DNA of 64,000 nt from Mesostigma viride. Lineage: Eukaryota; Streptophyta; Mesostigmatophyceae; Mesostigmatales; Mesostigmataceae. The translations under genes were made by a program, and so were the position numbers. Under the pieces are notes generated by a model, which did not search any database, had not been told where the DNA came from, and saw only the letters and a program-made list of their open reading frames with translations. This document shows, piece after piece, positions 1 through 13,500 of this stretch; positions within the stretch are counted from its first letter, which is position 1, and every line of letters starts with the position of its first letter. The stretch is taken from the NCBI GenBank assembly GCA_009746045.1, contig RPFO01000418.1, forward strand, positions 2,893,240 to 2,957,239, in the 5' to 3' direction.

Positions 1-534
1 AGCCAATCATAACATGGTCTAAACTCCGACAAGCTAAACTTCAACTTTGAAACGACTAGTAAATACAAATATACAAGGGCAAATCTGTCGGCCATGCCAG
101 GCACCGCCTGGGCTTCCTTGCATGCGTCTGGTGTCCCTCGTTGAAGTCAAGACATCGCACAGCTGCTCAGCTCCTCGCCAACTCAGTTGCTGTGTACCAA
201 GCGTCCGGCAAACTGCCCCAATGACGAAAGTCCGTGAAATTCCGGTCCGCGCAAAAGCTCCGTCAGAAATTTCAGCAGAAGTGGTGCGGAAGTACAACTG
301 AGATCCACGGCGTCATTACCCAGAGCGGTATGACAAACCGCAAAAGTTTGCGGATGCCAGTATTACACCATAATATGAATTATGGACATAAAAGTTAAGT
401 ATCCTGGCGGGATCACGAAATCAGCCGAAGCAGTAAATGACCAATTAAATGAAATAGAGTGCGACAAGCTTACGCAACAAGAAACCCATGCAGGCATGAA
501 ATGAAAAAAATACTATATGGACAACGAAGCCCAA

Positions 535-770
535 CAAGGGGACAAGGCCCAACAGGACAAGGCACAACGGCGGGGCGAGGCACAACGGGACTTGCAAGGC
601 AGAACGGGACAAGGCACAGCAGGACAAGGCACAGCGGGACGAGGCACAACGGAACAAGGCAAAACAGGCCGGACACGCTAGGCAAAACAGGACAAGGCAG
701 AATGCGAGTTGTAAGGCAGAACGGGACAAGGCCCAACGAGGCAAGGCCCAACGGGACGAAAACGCAACGT
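535..770. repeat. Degenerate GGGACAAGGC-type tandem repeat
   Basis: A purine-rich stretch made of imperfect copies of a 10-15 base unit around ACAAGGCACAACGG. Open frames on both strands here only translate the repeat. No gene is supported between 1 and about 2,040: I see short unrelated open frames with no recognisable motif. Confidence 0.7.
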
Positions 771-2039
771 GACAAACGAGAAGGCCTCTGCAATTTCTTT
801 GGATTTGAGCAGTGCATCAGATTGACAAGCACCCTTCGCCTATGGGGTATTGCAATCAGCCAAATTTGATGACGTCAATCTACACAGGCACAAGTTCTGC
901 ACGCAACTGTTTTGTGAGGCAAGGCCGCGGTGTGCTGTTGGCGGACTTAGCCACCATCGAGAACGGAAATTCAAATGCAATTTAGGATTCGAGGTACACT
1001 AGCTAGGTCCTGGCTGGTGTCGCTAGTGGGTTCTAGTCAATACGTATTTGCTAGATTCGTAATACTTGTAGTGCTACAGTTTGGCGCCACAAGTTTTGGC
1101 AATTAGCATATGCCATCGAATAAAAGATACAGACTCCTAAGTATATGACAAATCCCAAAATGGTGGCCCCGCCTATGCTTCCTTCCCCCTTTCACCCCCC
1201 GGCCCTCAACACCAGCCGGCTGGAAATTCACCAAGTTTCGATGTGTGATTCCTTGTTTGTCTGTCACCATACTTACGCCTAGCATTCTTAGCATGCCTCA
1301 GCGGGAAATGCATCGAAATTTGAGGCATCGTACATGCACATCATATGCATGGTGGCCATGGGCGCGATTGCGGGGAAAAGTAAACCTTGCAACGTGCTGG
1401 CCCTATTTAGTAGGCTATTTTGGGGTCACTTGAACAAACGCCGCGAGGTGCCTACCACTTCGTCCAAGCCATGTACAGTAAATATAACTTGCCGACTGCA
1501 AATGGCACAAGTGTGCCTGGTCCTCTCATTTCTGGGGAAATTAATCCCCCCTTAGTACGCTGCAGCAGAGAATCACAACAAAAAGTTGTTTTACGTCCGC
1601 TAGTAGAGATAATATTGGCGAATTTTAATTACTTACTTAATAGACACGTGACTGCGTCACATGAGCATAAGTGCAGTTCTTGGACGTTTGGAATCATGGC
1701 ATGGTGGCTAACGTAATGACTGACTAGCTAGACCTTTTCAGTGGTTTTCCATTTGCGGGTATTTCCTCGTAAATGGTGGGAGAGCGATCGCAGCAATGGT
1801 GCTCACCACTAGACACTCCCGGCCAATTAGGCTCGAAACACACGCCCTGATCAAGCATGCTGTTTCCGGCCCCACCGTCTAGGTCATCTGGTCGCTCTAC
1901 ACGTAAGCCAGACATAATTTCAATGCACAAGGCTACACATTTCCATCACCATTCATCTTCATCATCCTGAACGACTCGAACACGCGGACACGATAACGGC
2001 AGGCTCGAGCTACCATGGTCCGGATTCTCCCGATTTCTG

Positions 2040-2999
2040 GCATGCGCTAGTTGTCTCCTTGTTAAGTCCTCAGTGGGAGGGGAACCTGGGATGGAATGGA
2101 TGGTGTAAGCGATCTAGGTCCTAGTTACAGGGTTCAGTTGTGGGCACCACGGCCCATATCGCTAATAATGAATGCCATACGCGGTCACACGCGGAGCCCC
2201 CGCAGACTTGGGGGTGCATGGTCTCCTTCATGATTCACTACTTGCCATCTATCCTTGTGTACCATCTGCCTCCATATTACAGACAAACCAGGAGGTTGCC
2301 CGTCACGTCTAGTGTAGCACATGTCCATGCCAAGTCTATCACGGGCGGCCAAGTCCACGGGTGGCGACCCTGCCGCGCGCGGCCAGGGGCATGCCAGGTG
2401 AGGACATATCGCCCATGCTGGGCGGGCTTGGTGCGAGCTAGTCTATCTGATGTGTCTACCTGATCTGTGCAGGCCAGGTGCTCGGCTAGGCCCAGGCGCG
2501 TGTGCCTAATAATGTGGGAAACATAGGGCAAATCAGCGTAGAAATCCTCATTATTACTAATGTGCAAACCAAAGGGGATGTTAAGGGCCTTGGGCAGCAT
2601 CTTCAGTCAGTGGTGACGTTGCCGTCGAGTCGTTGCTCCAGCTCCTGCGTCAGTGTCCGGGTCTCGGCGCCGTAGTTCAAGATCGTCAGAATAGTGATGA
2701 CGACCTTGAAGAGGTCACGCTTGACGATCCGGGGTAGTGCGGGGTAATTTCTCCACCAGCGGGTGTAGTGGTCATGGCGGTTGCGCCCACGCCATGCCGA
2801 TCCGTGTCGTCAGGTCGTCCTCGCAGTCGGGAAGCCAACAGCTGCCGGCCGAGCAGCTTGAAGCGGCCTGAAGTAGGGTACGTAGTTGACCTCGGCGTCG
2901 TCCACGAGGCGGAGTGTGGGGGGGGCCCTGCCATGCCGAGGGGGGAAATATTGGCGAAGGGGGGGATTAACCCGGAACCGTAAACGTTGAAATTATACA
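2040..2999 (-). mobile_element. 5'-truncated non-LTR retrotransposon copy (RT C-terminal part and 3' end)
   Basis: On the minus strand this region encodes fragments matching the element at 35.26-37.45 kb. Shared landmarks are the tract FKLLG, the RIGMAWAQL-type helix (degraded here), LTQELEQRLDGN-like text, KALNIP and the GHLARTDQ-type C-terminal motif. The DNA also shares the 3'-terminal stretch beginning AAGTCCTCAGTGGGAGGGGA with copies at 34.87 and 35.29 kb. Reading frames are broken, so this is a dead fragment. It ends about 24 bases before the segment that is duplicated at 42.6 kb. Confidence 0.75.
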
Positions 3000-3022
3000 T
3001 TCCCGCATTCCTAAGTAATAAC

Positions 3023-4201
3023 TAATTCTGTACGTCTTGTCCGTAATCTACTGTGACGTCAGAATGTTGTTGGACATGCCTCGATCAGCAGCCTCTCGCC
3101 GGCCTGCGATCTGCTCTGCTGTCTGCGCAGGTGGCTGACTGACGAGACAGCAGTGGTCACTGGTCACTGGCCAGTAAATTAATATCTCTGAGCATCGTTC
3201 GCGTAATCAATTACCGCATCCATACGAATTACAAATAATTATGTCCAGTGTTCATAACTCCTAACTTTTAGTAGGTTTTGCACCTCTGCTGAAATAATTG
3301 CCCAGTCCTAAGTACAGTACTGTAGCCCAGTTGGATATATGTTACAGGACTCGCGCTGGACAGCAAAGGCAGGTTTATTATAGACAACGGCCTCCATTGT
3401 GTCGATCATCATTACTTTTCTGGCGGCCTCAATGACATCATCGACGGGCAATGCTTCCCGGCTTTCACGCGGGCTCCTGGCTCTGGTGTTGGCGCTCCAT
3501 GCCTGCCATGAAATGCACTCTGCGCTATGCGCTGCCGGAGCGATGGCAGTTAAGCGGAACGCCGGCCCTCCAGAGGAGATTCCTCTCGTAGCTAATAATT
3601 GCCGCGACACTGCAGGTTTGTCCGGGCACAAGGTGCGTAGCAGGAGCGTGTGGAGGGAGCTCAACCATGTAGAATTGACGACACTCCGACCTGGAGGGCA
3701 GCTAAAAAGTTTAACGTTTATGAACGTTGAAGCGGCCTCCTCTTCTAATTCGAGTGCGAGCGAGATTCTGGACAGGATCGAGCTGGTTGTATCCGGTAAA
3801 TCTCGAAGGAAAGCATCCAGTCTTAGTCCTGATGTCGCCACCACGACAGCGATCACCAGCGATCCTTTGTCGAGCCCAGCCGTCAAGCTGCACTTCCGAA
3901 GAACTAAGCTGCATGACGCGGCGCGCGATGCCAGTCTTGAACCGTCATCGACTGATGACGTCAATGTCGAGCAAGCGATGAAGGCGGTGTCCCTCCGGCT
4001 CCATCCCGCGTACGCCAAGCATGTACCCAGTTCTAGTAGAGCGAACTCCAATTACGACACCCGCCCTCCGCCCCTCGTCATCGCCACGGGATACGCCGAC
4101 GTGGCTCTCGAAGCCGGCTTCAAGAGCGCGGAACATTTTGTGGGTGCCCCCGTCGAGTTAGACATCTGTGTGATGTCAGGTGATGCCCACGAGGAGCTTA
4201 G
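3023..4201 (+). repeat. Segmental duplication, copy 1 (5' part of the large host gene)
   Basis: This 1,179 base stretch recurs at 42,629-43,818 (1,190 bases) in the same orientation with few differences. The length difference is explained by a 9 base insertion after GACGAGAC, a 3 base insertion near 43,208 and a 1 base deletion near 43,490. The duplicated unit holds about 410 bases of 5' flank and roughly the first 770 bases of the coding exon. Here the reading frame is intact and continues past the duplication end into the rest of the gene. Confidence 0.95.
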
Positions 4202-4514
4202 CCTGCTCAGCGTGTCCATGACAGCACTTCCGTTGTTCAGTGACGAGAAAACGATCCTATCTGGTGCCTCCCAGACCCTGCCTGCCACCTGGCAGTCCAT
4301 AAGGAAGATTGAGGCAATGCCCAGTACGGACCATGTTAACTGCTTTAATGCATCCCACGCTCCGGACCGCGCTGGGTACTGGGAGTACCGGGTGGAGGCC
4401 AGCGGGGTGGGGTTCATCGCGGGAGAATTCGAGCGCACGGCACGCATCACCGCGCATGTGGGCGACCTGCCCCTTGGGCACATCTTATCGGCCAGTATGA
4501 AGATGACGATCGAG
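3432..4514 (+). CDS. Exon 1: signal peptide and beta-rich N-terminal region
   Basis: The chosen start is the ATG at 3,432, because the open frame upstream begins only with GTG and this ATG directly precedes a signal-peptide-like stretch (Arg, then LLALVLALHAC, then small residues). About 360 residues follow. The second half reads like a secreted beta-sandwich module. It includes GYWEYRVEASG and, a few residues on, FERTARITAHV, a pattern reminiscent of adhesion-like domains next to vWA or hydrolase modules in bacterial secreted proteins. The exon ends at ATCGAG|GTGAGA in phase 0 and joins exon 2 in phase 0. The intron start is itself partly duplicated about 38 bases downstream. Confidence 0.6.
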
Positions 4515-7500
4515 GTGAGAGCAATATAGTCAATAGTGACCACCAGAGCAGAATGGTGGGAGAGAGCAACATAGTGACCACCAGGGCATGGCGGTGGGAA
4601 CGTGCCATCCTTGCTCCTGACGATGGCCACCTGAACACCATGAGGATGGCGCTGGAGGGGAGGGCATGTTGTTGACTAGATCTATAGCAGGGCTGAATTT
4701 GTTGTCCTTGCTCATGGGGGGGGGAGTGGCTGCGTGGTGGTGGCTGCGTGGTGGTGGCTGCGTGGTGGTGGCTGCATGGTGGTGGCTGCATGGTGGTGGC
4801 TGCATGGTGGCGGCTGCGTGGTGGTGGCTGCACGGTGGCGGCTGCGTGGTGGCGGCTGCATGGTGGCGGGGGGTAGTGGCTGCATAGTAGTGGCTGCGTG
4901 GTGGTGGCTGCGTGGTGGCGGCTGTGTGGTAGTGGCTGTGTGGTAGTGGCTGTGTGGTAGTGGCTGCATGGTGGTGGCTGCGTGGTGGTGGCTGCGTGGT
5001 GGTGGCTGTGCAGTGGTGGCTGCGTGGTGGTGGCTGTGCAGTGGTGGCTGCGTGGTGGTGGCGGTGTGGTGGCGGCCGCATGCACATGGCGGCTTGGTGT
5101 GGGGGGGGTAGTGGCTGTGTGGTGGTGGCTGTGTGGTGGTGGCTGCATGGTGGCGGCTTCATGGGGCGGCTGCATGGTGGTGGCTGCATGGTGGCTGCAT
5201 TGTGGTGGCTGCATGGTGGCGGCTGCGTGGCGGGGGGTAGTGGCTGTGTGGCGGTGGCTGCGTTGTGGGGGCTGCATGGTGGTGGCTGCATGGTGGCGGC
5301 TGCATGGTGGCGGCTTGGTGTGGGGGGTAGTGGCTGCGTGGTGGCGGCTGTATGGTGGTGGCTGCGTGGTGGTGGCTGCATGGTGGCGGCTGCATGGTGG
5401 CGGCAGCATGGTGGCGGCTTGGTGGGGGGGGGTAGTGGCTGCGTGGTGGTGGCTGCGCGGTGGTGGCTTCGTGGTGCACAATACCCTGGCAGTGGTCAAC
5501 TATCAGGCGCGTACAGCCATTCTGCTAACGTCAAGCATGCCTGAATCAGCAAGATCTTATCGTTGCCAAGTCCCGTATTTCGCTGCATGTTTTCGCGCAG
5601 TGCACTATTATTGCTTTACCGTTAATAGGTTCTTTTTGCGCGGTATTTCGCTGGATGTTTTCGCGCATTGCACTATTATTGCTTTACCGTTAATAGGCTC
5701 TTTTTGCGCGGTATTTCGCTGCATGTTTTCGCGCAGTGCAATGCACTGCGCCTATCTTAATGCCGTCAATCTTCACCGATAGTGCTGTCTACCTTAACCG
5801 ATAACGCTGTCTTGTTTGTTTTTCAGTAAGCTTCTGCCTCTGGAAACGCCTCTGACATCCCGGCCCTTATTTGGATGCTGAACAGGAAAGGGTTCCTCAT
5901 TGGATCAGTCAGTGTCAATTATGCCTGTGTGTGCAGGAAGGGGTGGATTACGCAGCCATCTTCCTATCGGGGCTATACATATGCAGGACACCACAGGCAT
6001 TACGGGTGGTGGCCTACGGCGAACTGATGGGGACGGACGCGCAAGGGGTGATGGGTCCCGTCGCGTTTGCTAGGCACATCGCCGAGGTGCGACCGGTGGC
6101 CGGGGAGGACGGCAGGTGGGAGACCACGCTGATGCTGCACGCCGACTGGCTGGCGCGCGAGCAACGGTTCCAGGTGGGTGGGTGGCTGGAAGCTACAGGA
6201 AACAACACGTGGCATGCAGGACTCAGTTGCAGGACTCAGTTCCCCTAGTACAGATGGCGCAGGAGCAAGGGCTCCAGGTGGGTGGCCTGAAGCCACACGA
6301 AACAATGCGTGGCACACAGGACCTGTCCGTACATGGATGGCGCCCGAGCCTGGGATTCCGCTCAAGTAGCGCACATGTTTTGAAGCGATGTAAGGTGCGG
6401 AGGATCATCACTGGGGCATTTGTCCCTTTTTACTACCTGCCCGCCTGCCTGCCTGCCCACCCGCCCGCAACCCTCACTGCCCTTTCCCCCCCCAACCCCC
6501 CCCCCCTACACCACCCACCTACTTAATGGAATCTCTCTTCTGAGAAAACCTTGTGGACACGTTCAAGTTCTTTGCTCCGGGCGTTCCTGTGTCTTGTTGC
6601 GTCCTGGCAGCAAGAGAATTGTTGCTTTGCCAGGCCCCCGCGGCAGCCTGCATGAAAGGGGTCGGATCGCCTAGTTCTGGGGGTGCCTGGTTCTGGGGGT
6701 GCCTAGTTAATGGGCGTTGCCTAGTTAGTGGGGTGCCTGGTTCTGGGGGAGCCTAGTTCTGGGGTTGCCTAGTTAGTGGGGTGCCTGGTTCTGGGGGTGC
6801 CTAGTTAATGGGGTTGCCTAGTTAGTGGGGTGCCTGGTTCTGGGGGTGCCTAGTTAGTGGGGGTTGCCTAGTTAGTGGGGTGCCTGGTTCTGGGGGTGCC
6901 TAGTTAGTGGGGTGCCTGGTTCTGGGGGTGCCTAGTTCTGGGGTTGCCTAGCGTTCCTTGATGCCTCTGTGGACGAACCCACGCGCGCGAGATGGAAAGG
7001 CAGCCTCCTTGTCATGCACGAGGACGAGATGGCGTCAGACGTTAGACAACGAAGGAATGCCAGCTCGGTTGCTACGCTAGGCTTTCATTCCCATCGTAGA
7101 TCTGTCCAGACACGAAAGAGGGCGCTTCTCTGGCTGCCCTGGGCGCTAGAACATTTGCTGTGTAATTAGAGACTGCAGACTGGTTTGGATAATGCTAAGT
7201 GCTTATAGATTAGTTTAACTTATGGTGGCGTTCGCGAACTTACCCCTGTCAGGAACGACAAACAGCAGTTGATTTGGTTGTGTGCCCTGAGTAAGCGATA
7301 GATGCACTTTAACTCTTTCGCTACAGCCAGGCGCCCAATTCGCCAAATGCCGTGAGGCAAAGGAAAGAGGCCGTTCCATTGGCATGAGGGCAGTCACAGG
7401 GTCCGCACCCATGGTCCTGTCTCTTGCCATCGGTTGGGACTTGTGCACCTAGCGGAGTGTCTGCTGCAACAAATCTGGCGCATCCGCCCTTTTTTTAGCC

Positions 7501-10500
7501 ATTGCAGTGCATTTTGAAGGATTAGTGCAATATCGAATGTAACACTGTAAAAATATTTGCAATGTGCTCATCCCATGGGTGCTTCTTTGTGGACACAATA
7601 AACAACGCAGCAAAAAATCCTTTCGCTGGGTATGGTCACTATGATGGTTCCGAATGCTGAGCATCAAGCAGCAGCTTTCCTCCCACAACTGCGGTGGCCT
7701 TATGTCCATTTTGTTTTCCTTCCACACGCAGGCGCCGTATGCACTCCGGAACGTCACCCTTCGCTCGGTGGACCTCGGATACCTGCGGCTGAACGCGATG
7801 GGGGAAGGAAGCCTGCTACCCATCGACATGGCCGACGTGACCACCAGGCGCATGCGTGCTAGAGCGCTCCTGTTCCAGCGTGCCATCCCCATAACGGACG
7901 AGATGCGATATGGCCGCAAGCCGGCAAGAAAAAACAGCAGCCACGGGCGACGGCTGCTGACCAGTACCGGCCACAGAGTAATCCTTGTCCATGGCTACTG
8001 CAGCTCTGACGTGTGGGGACACGTGGCCTATCAGTTCGACAACGCGGTCAAATACCTTGACCTGCAGAAGAACGTCCGCCACGACACGTTTGCGCGCGGC
8101 ATCCTTAAGTTTGGGGAAGACTTTGACAGTTACACGATCATCGCGCACGGCCAGGGGGGCGCCGCCGCGCTCCACCTATACACGTACTATTGGTCGGGGC
8201 TGGACGAGGCGGATCCGAGCGCAAGGCTCATCCAGAGCGTGGGTACTCCGTACCAAGGGACCCCCCTTGCCCATTTCGCGTTGGCGGGCCTCGGGTCGGT
8301 GTTTGGGAAGGGATGCGGCCAGAACGATGACTTGTATTACGACGGGGCCAGCGCGTGGTTGAAAGGGATTCCTGCGGCCGCGCGTGACAAAGTGTACTAT
8401 TACACGACTTCAGAGGCCGCGGACGCGTGCGATGCCTTGACAGATGCCTCGTTGGCGGACGCCCAGGACGGCGTCATGGAGCAGGCAAAGGGCCAGCTGG
8501 ACGGGGGGCATAACATGGGCCACAAGACCGGGTGGTGCCACACGCTCAACATGGCGGAGCCGCCCCAGACGTGGGACAGCGCGAGGAATGCGGAGATGAA
8601 CAGGTTCGCGCAGGCGCCGGCAACAGGTGGGTGCTGCCCATGACCCATGCAGTCCTGCTAAACGGTCGCCTACTATGTGCAGGCAACCGGTATAGGCATG
8701 AGCACCGATGAGCCGTGACCCGTGTGTCACTGCCTGCTAGCCTTGCGGATTCCGTCTGAAGCTGCCTATATAGTGTATATGCTTGTCTCTGAAGTTTTAT
8801 ATGTGCGTGGGATGCCAGTTAGCCGTGCCTGTCTATCAACAGCTATAGTTGGTTACTCACGGCGGTTGTATGTTAGATCAGTTTGGCATCACATCCCTTG
8901 ATCAAAAGGGCCTCCGTTTGGTTCCATATACTACTATATCGCTACCATGTGGTTTGAATTGAAAACTAGGGTTAGATAGAGAACTCGAGTTAGATAGAGA
9001 ACTTGAGTCAGATAGACCTGGAGCTGTATATACAGAGCTCGAGTTAGATAAAGAACTAGGGTTAAACGGGAGAAGTTATGTGTGCTGTCTGGCAGGTAAA
9101 TCACCTGCTCGTGTGTTGTCTGTATCCCCATCATTGTGTCCTACCTCCGTTGTCCCTATCCTCGTGTGTCATTCCTATACAGACAACAGTTTCAATCACG
9201 CCTCTTGCCAGGATGACTCATCATGCATGAGCCTTGTGCTACCTCGGTTTTCAATACCTCGCCCTTGAGAGTTCCCCCCGTGCTCGTCACCGCAAACTTT
9301 TCCCGCAGATGCGCTCGCCATCCCTCTGACTCCCGTGTATGGCGTGGGGAGCACGCTCACTGTGACGGGCACCACCATTAACGCGGTGGACCGCTACACC
9401 GACACGTGCGGCACCTCCGCTACCAATGGCCGCGACGTGGTATGGAATATGTGGCAGTACTACGATCCCTTGTAATCCACACATGGGATGCTAGTGCTGG
9501 GATTACGAATATGGGGCAGTGCTACGATCCCTTGTAATCCACACATGGGATGCTAGCGCTGGGATTATGAATATGGGGCAGTGCTACGATCCCTTGTAAT
9601 CCACACATGGGATGCTAGTGCTGGGATTATGAATATGGGGCAGTGCTACGATCCCTTGTAATCCACACATGGGATGCTAATGCTGGGATTACGAATATGG
9701 GGCAGTGCTACGACCCCTTGTAATCCACACATGGGATGCTAGTGCTGGGATTATGAATATGGGGCAGTGCTACGATCCCTTGTAATCCACACATGGGATG
9801 CTAGTGCTGGGATTACGAATATGGGGCAGTGCTACGATCCCTTGTAATCCACACATGGGATGCTAGTGCTGGGATTACGAATATGGGGCAGTGCTACGAT
9901 CCCTTGTAATCCACACATGGGATGCTAATGCTGGGATTATGAATATGGGGCAGTGCTACGATCCCTTGTAATCCACACATGGGATGCTAGCGCTGGGATT
10001 ATGAATATGGGGCAGTGCTACGATCCCTTGTAATCCACACATGGGATGCTAGTGCTGGGATTATGAATATGGGGCAGTGCTACGATCCCTTGTAATCCAC
10101 ACATGGGATGCTAGCGCTGGGATTACGAATATGGGGCAGTGCTACGATCCCTTGTAATCCACACATGGGATGCTAGCGCTGGGATTACGAATATGGGGCA
10201 GTGCTACGATCCCTTGTAATCCACACATGGGATGCTAGTGCTGGGATTACGAATATGGGGCAGTGCTACGATCCCTTGTAATCCACACATGGGATGCTAG
10301 CGCTGGGATTATGAATATGGGGCAGTGCTACGATCCCTTGTAATCCACACATGGGATGCTAGTGCTGGGATTACGAATATGGGGCAGTGCTACGATCCCT
10401 TGTAATCCACACATGGGATGCTAGCGCTGGGATTATGAATATGGGGCAGTGCTACGATCCCTTGTAATCCACACATGGGATGCTAGTGCTGGGATTACGA

Positions 10501-13500
10501 ATATGGGGCAGTGCTACGATCCCTTGTAATCCACACATGGGATGCTAGTGCTGGGATTATGAATATGGGGCAGTGCTACGATCCCTTGTAATCCACACAT
10601 GGGATGCTAGCGCTGGGATTACGAATATGGGGCCGTGCTACGATCCCTTGTAATCCACACATGGGATGCTAATGCTGGGATTATGAATATGGGGCAGTGC
10701 TACGATCCCTTGTAATCCACACATGGGATGCTAGCGCTGGGATTATGAATATGGGGCAGTGCTACGATCCCTTGTAATCCACACATGGGATGCTAGTGTT
10801 GGGATTACGAATATGGGGCAGTGCTACGATCCCTTGTAATCCACACATGGGATGCTAGTGCTGGGATTACGAATATGTGGCGGTACTACGATCCCTGGTA
10901 ATCCACACATGGGATGCTAGTGCTGGGATTATGAATATGGGGCAGTGCTACGATCCCTTGTAATCCACACATGGGATGCTAGTGCTGGGATTACTATTTT
11001 TTCCTATGAGTAGTGGTGAAGTTTCCTGCCGCCACGACATTGCGTCAAATCGCATACTGTACGTGTTCTTTATTCTCACAGTGGACGCTCACAGTAAAGT
11101 GCTGTGGGATATTGGCACTATCCCAACAAATAGCTCTGAGGCTGTTCTATTCCCAACGAATAGCTCCGAGGCTGTTCTACTCGCGACGAATAGCTCCGAG
11201 GCTGCTCTGGCTAGAATGAGGTCCGTCGTGCGTGCGTGCGTGCGTGCGTGCGCTTCTAATGGCTTCTAATGGCTCCTAATGGCTTCTAATGGCTTCTAAT
11301 GGCTTCTAATGGAGGCCGATGCTTTGCTCTACAGGAGAATGCTGGCACCCACCCCATCCTATTAATAGCAGCAGGCACCACCCCATGCTTCTTCTATTGC
11401 CAAACTGTCTCGTAAGTCCACTTAGTGTAGACATGCCCATCTTTTCACTTCTTGCTGTCTACCCTCACTCCAAGCACCTCATGTACCCCAGGCTTCCAAT
11501 CGCCACCAGCTTTACACCAAGTAACTAACATATGACTGCCGCATAACGCGGAATACTTCATTTTACATGGTCCCCTTGTTCCACTCCATGTGGCATTCCT
11601 CCTTTCACATCCCTTTGTCCAGCTATATTCCTACCGCCCCAAAATAGGGCAGCGCGTGACCATCGAGGTCGGCGCGTATACCGCCACGGCGCCCCTGTCC
11701 AAGATATGGTCCACGGACCCTTTGTTTTCCCAGTGCATCGACACGCCCGTGGATCTCGACAGCGGGAGTGGGGTCCGTCTCCAGAACGTGGCGCTGACGG
11801 CCGGCGCTGATTACTACATCGCGGTGGATGGGTACGTCATGTCCGCGTGAATGGAAGCTGGTGCTGCTGCAGAGGCTTACCACTAGAGCTCTTCCCTCTG
11901 GATGGAACGAAGAGCACCACTAGAGCTCTTCCCTCTGGATGGAATGAATAGCACCACTAGAGCTCTTCCCTCTGGATGGAACGAAGAGCACCACTAGAGC
12001 TCTTCCCTCTGGATGGAATGAATAGCACCACTAGAGCTCTTCCTACCCTAAACCCTAAACAGTAGAATTGTACCACTAGAGCTTTTATCTGTGTGTGGAT
12101 GGAATGTATTTCCACGAACTGTGCCACATGAGCTCCTATCTGTGTATCAGGGCATGTTTATTATGGCCTTCCAAACAAACGGATAGGGTTCTTAACCTAC
12201 GGCATAGCCTCACCTAGCACCATGGCTACGAAGTATCTGCGTGCCACTAGTTGTTAAATCGAGGCACAACAGAAGCTGAATGGCATGGCTTACAAAGGAA
12301 TGGCAACACACCACCTGCTGGATCTGTGGTTACAGATTGCAGTCCGTTTGTGCAGGGTTAAGTGAGTAAGCCGTAAATGTATAGCTATATTTCTATTCAT
12401 TGGCAATGATTTATTACGGAGGTGAGAGGGGCATAGCTATATATATACTTCCGTATGTATCAACTAGATGTTTGTACTGAGTGTGCCTGGTGCTAGATAC
12501 GTGGCTGTAGATGGTACGATTGAGGATCGATACGCGCATGGCCGCGTGTTTGTAGTACCTGCAAACACATGGCAGCATTCAATTCAAAAATGTCTGAAAC
12601 ATGACAAGAGAAAAACGCTCGTAAAGTGTGTGCTTGTTTGTTACTGCACTCGAGCTCGTACAGCGGTGGACAGTGGACAAGCAGGTGCACCCACCTACCC
12701 TACGTTTCTACTACTACCCTACCCTACTAGTTGCGGCAGAGGTATACAGCACCCGATGGTTGTAAGTATGCAACCGCTTTGCACGACGACCCAAAAGTGG
12801 CAGGATGCCAACATAATTGGGCACACTGGACTATAGGGCACACAGGACTATAGGGTACGCTGGACTGTAGGGCACACTGGACTACAGGGCACACTGGACT
12901 ATAGGGCACGCTGGATAGGGCACACTGGACTATAGGGCACATTGGACTATAGGGCACACTGGATAATAGGGCACACTGGATAGGGCACACTGGACTAGAG
13001 GGCACACTGGACTAGAGGGCACACTGGACTAGAGGGCACACTGGATAGGGCACACTGGACTAAAGGTCACACTGGACTATAGGGCACACTGCCCGGATAA
13101 GCCTGCGTACCCACTTTCCTGTCCATGGCTTTCTTATTGTGATGCATCCTTTGCCTCAATTGCTCGGACTTGGAACTTGTCGGCGTGCACCTTTCCCTCT
13201 GTTGCAGGTATGCGGGTGGAGCAAACTACTCCTTGGCCATCACAGTCACCGCGCAAGGCAAGTGTCGGATGGCATCGTGGCAAGCCCACATGAAACATGA
13301 AGGAGACATGTATATTTCATCAAAAGGTTTGGAGTTAATCGATGTCGCCTGGTTGTATTTTCCTGGGATGCCCCTCTCTCAGTTCTGTTTTATATCATCG
13401 TTGGATTCCAGTGTACGGCTACATACTGATACTGATACGATGCTGAATAGCAGTTCTGGTCTTTGAATATCTTTCTGGGCTCTGTATGAGGTACGTGCCA

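Noticed and set aside
3308-4051. 247-residue minus-strand open frame
   Set aside because: It is antisense to exon 1, which has a signal peptide, correct splice phase and domain-like text continuing beyond the frame.
4447-5544. Long His/Pro/Thr-rich (- strand) and Gly/Val/Trp-rich (+ strand) open frames
   Set aside because: They are translations of a 14 bp minisatellite, open in all frames by its composition, and lie in an intron.
9440-10995. CRISPR-like array
   Set aside because: Units are whole 62 bp repeats without unique spacers, in a eukaryotic intron, with no cas genes.
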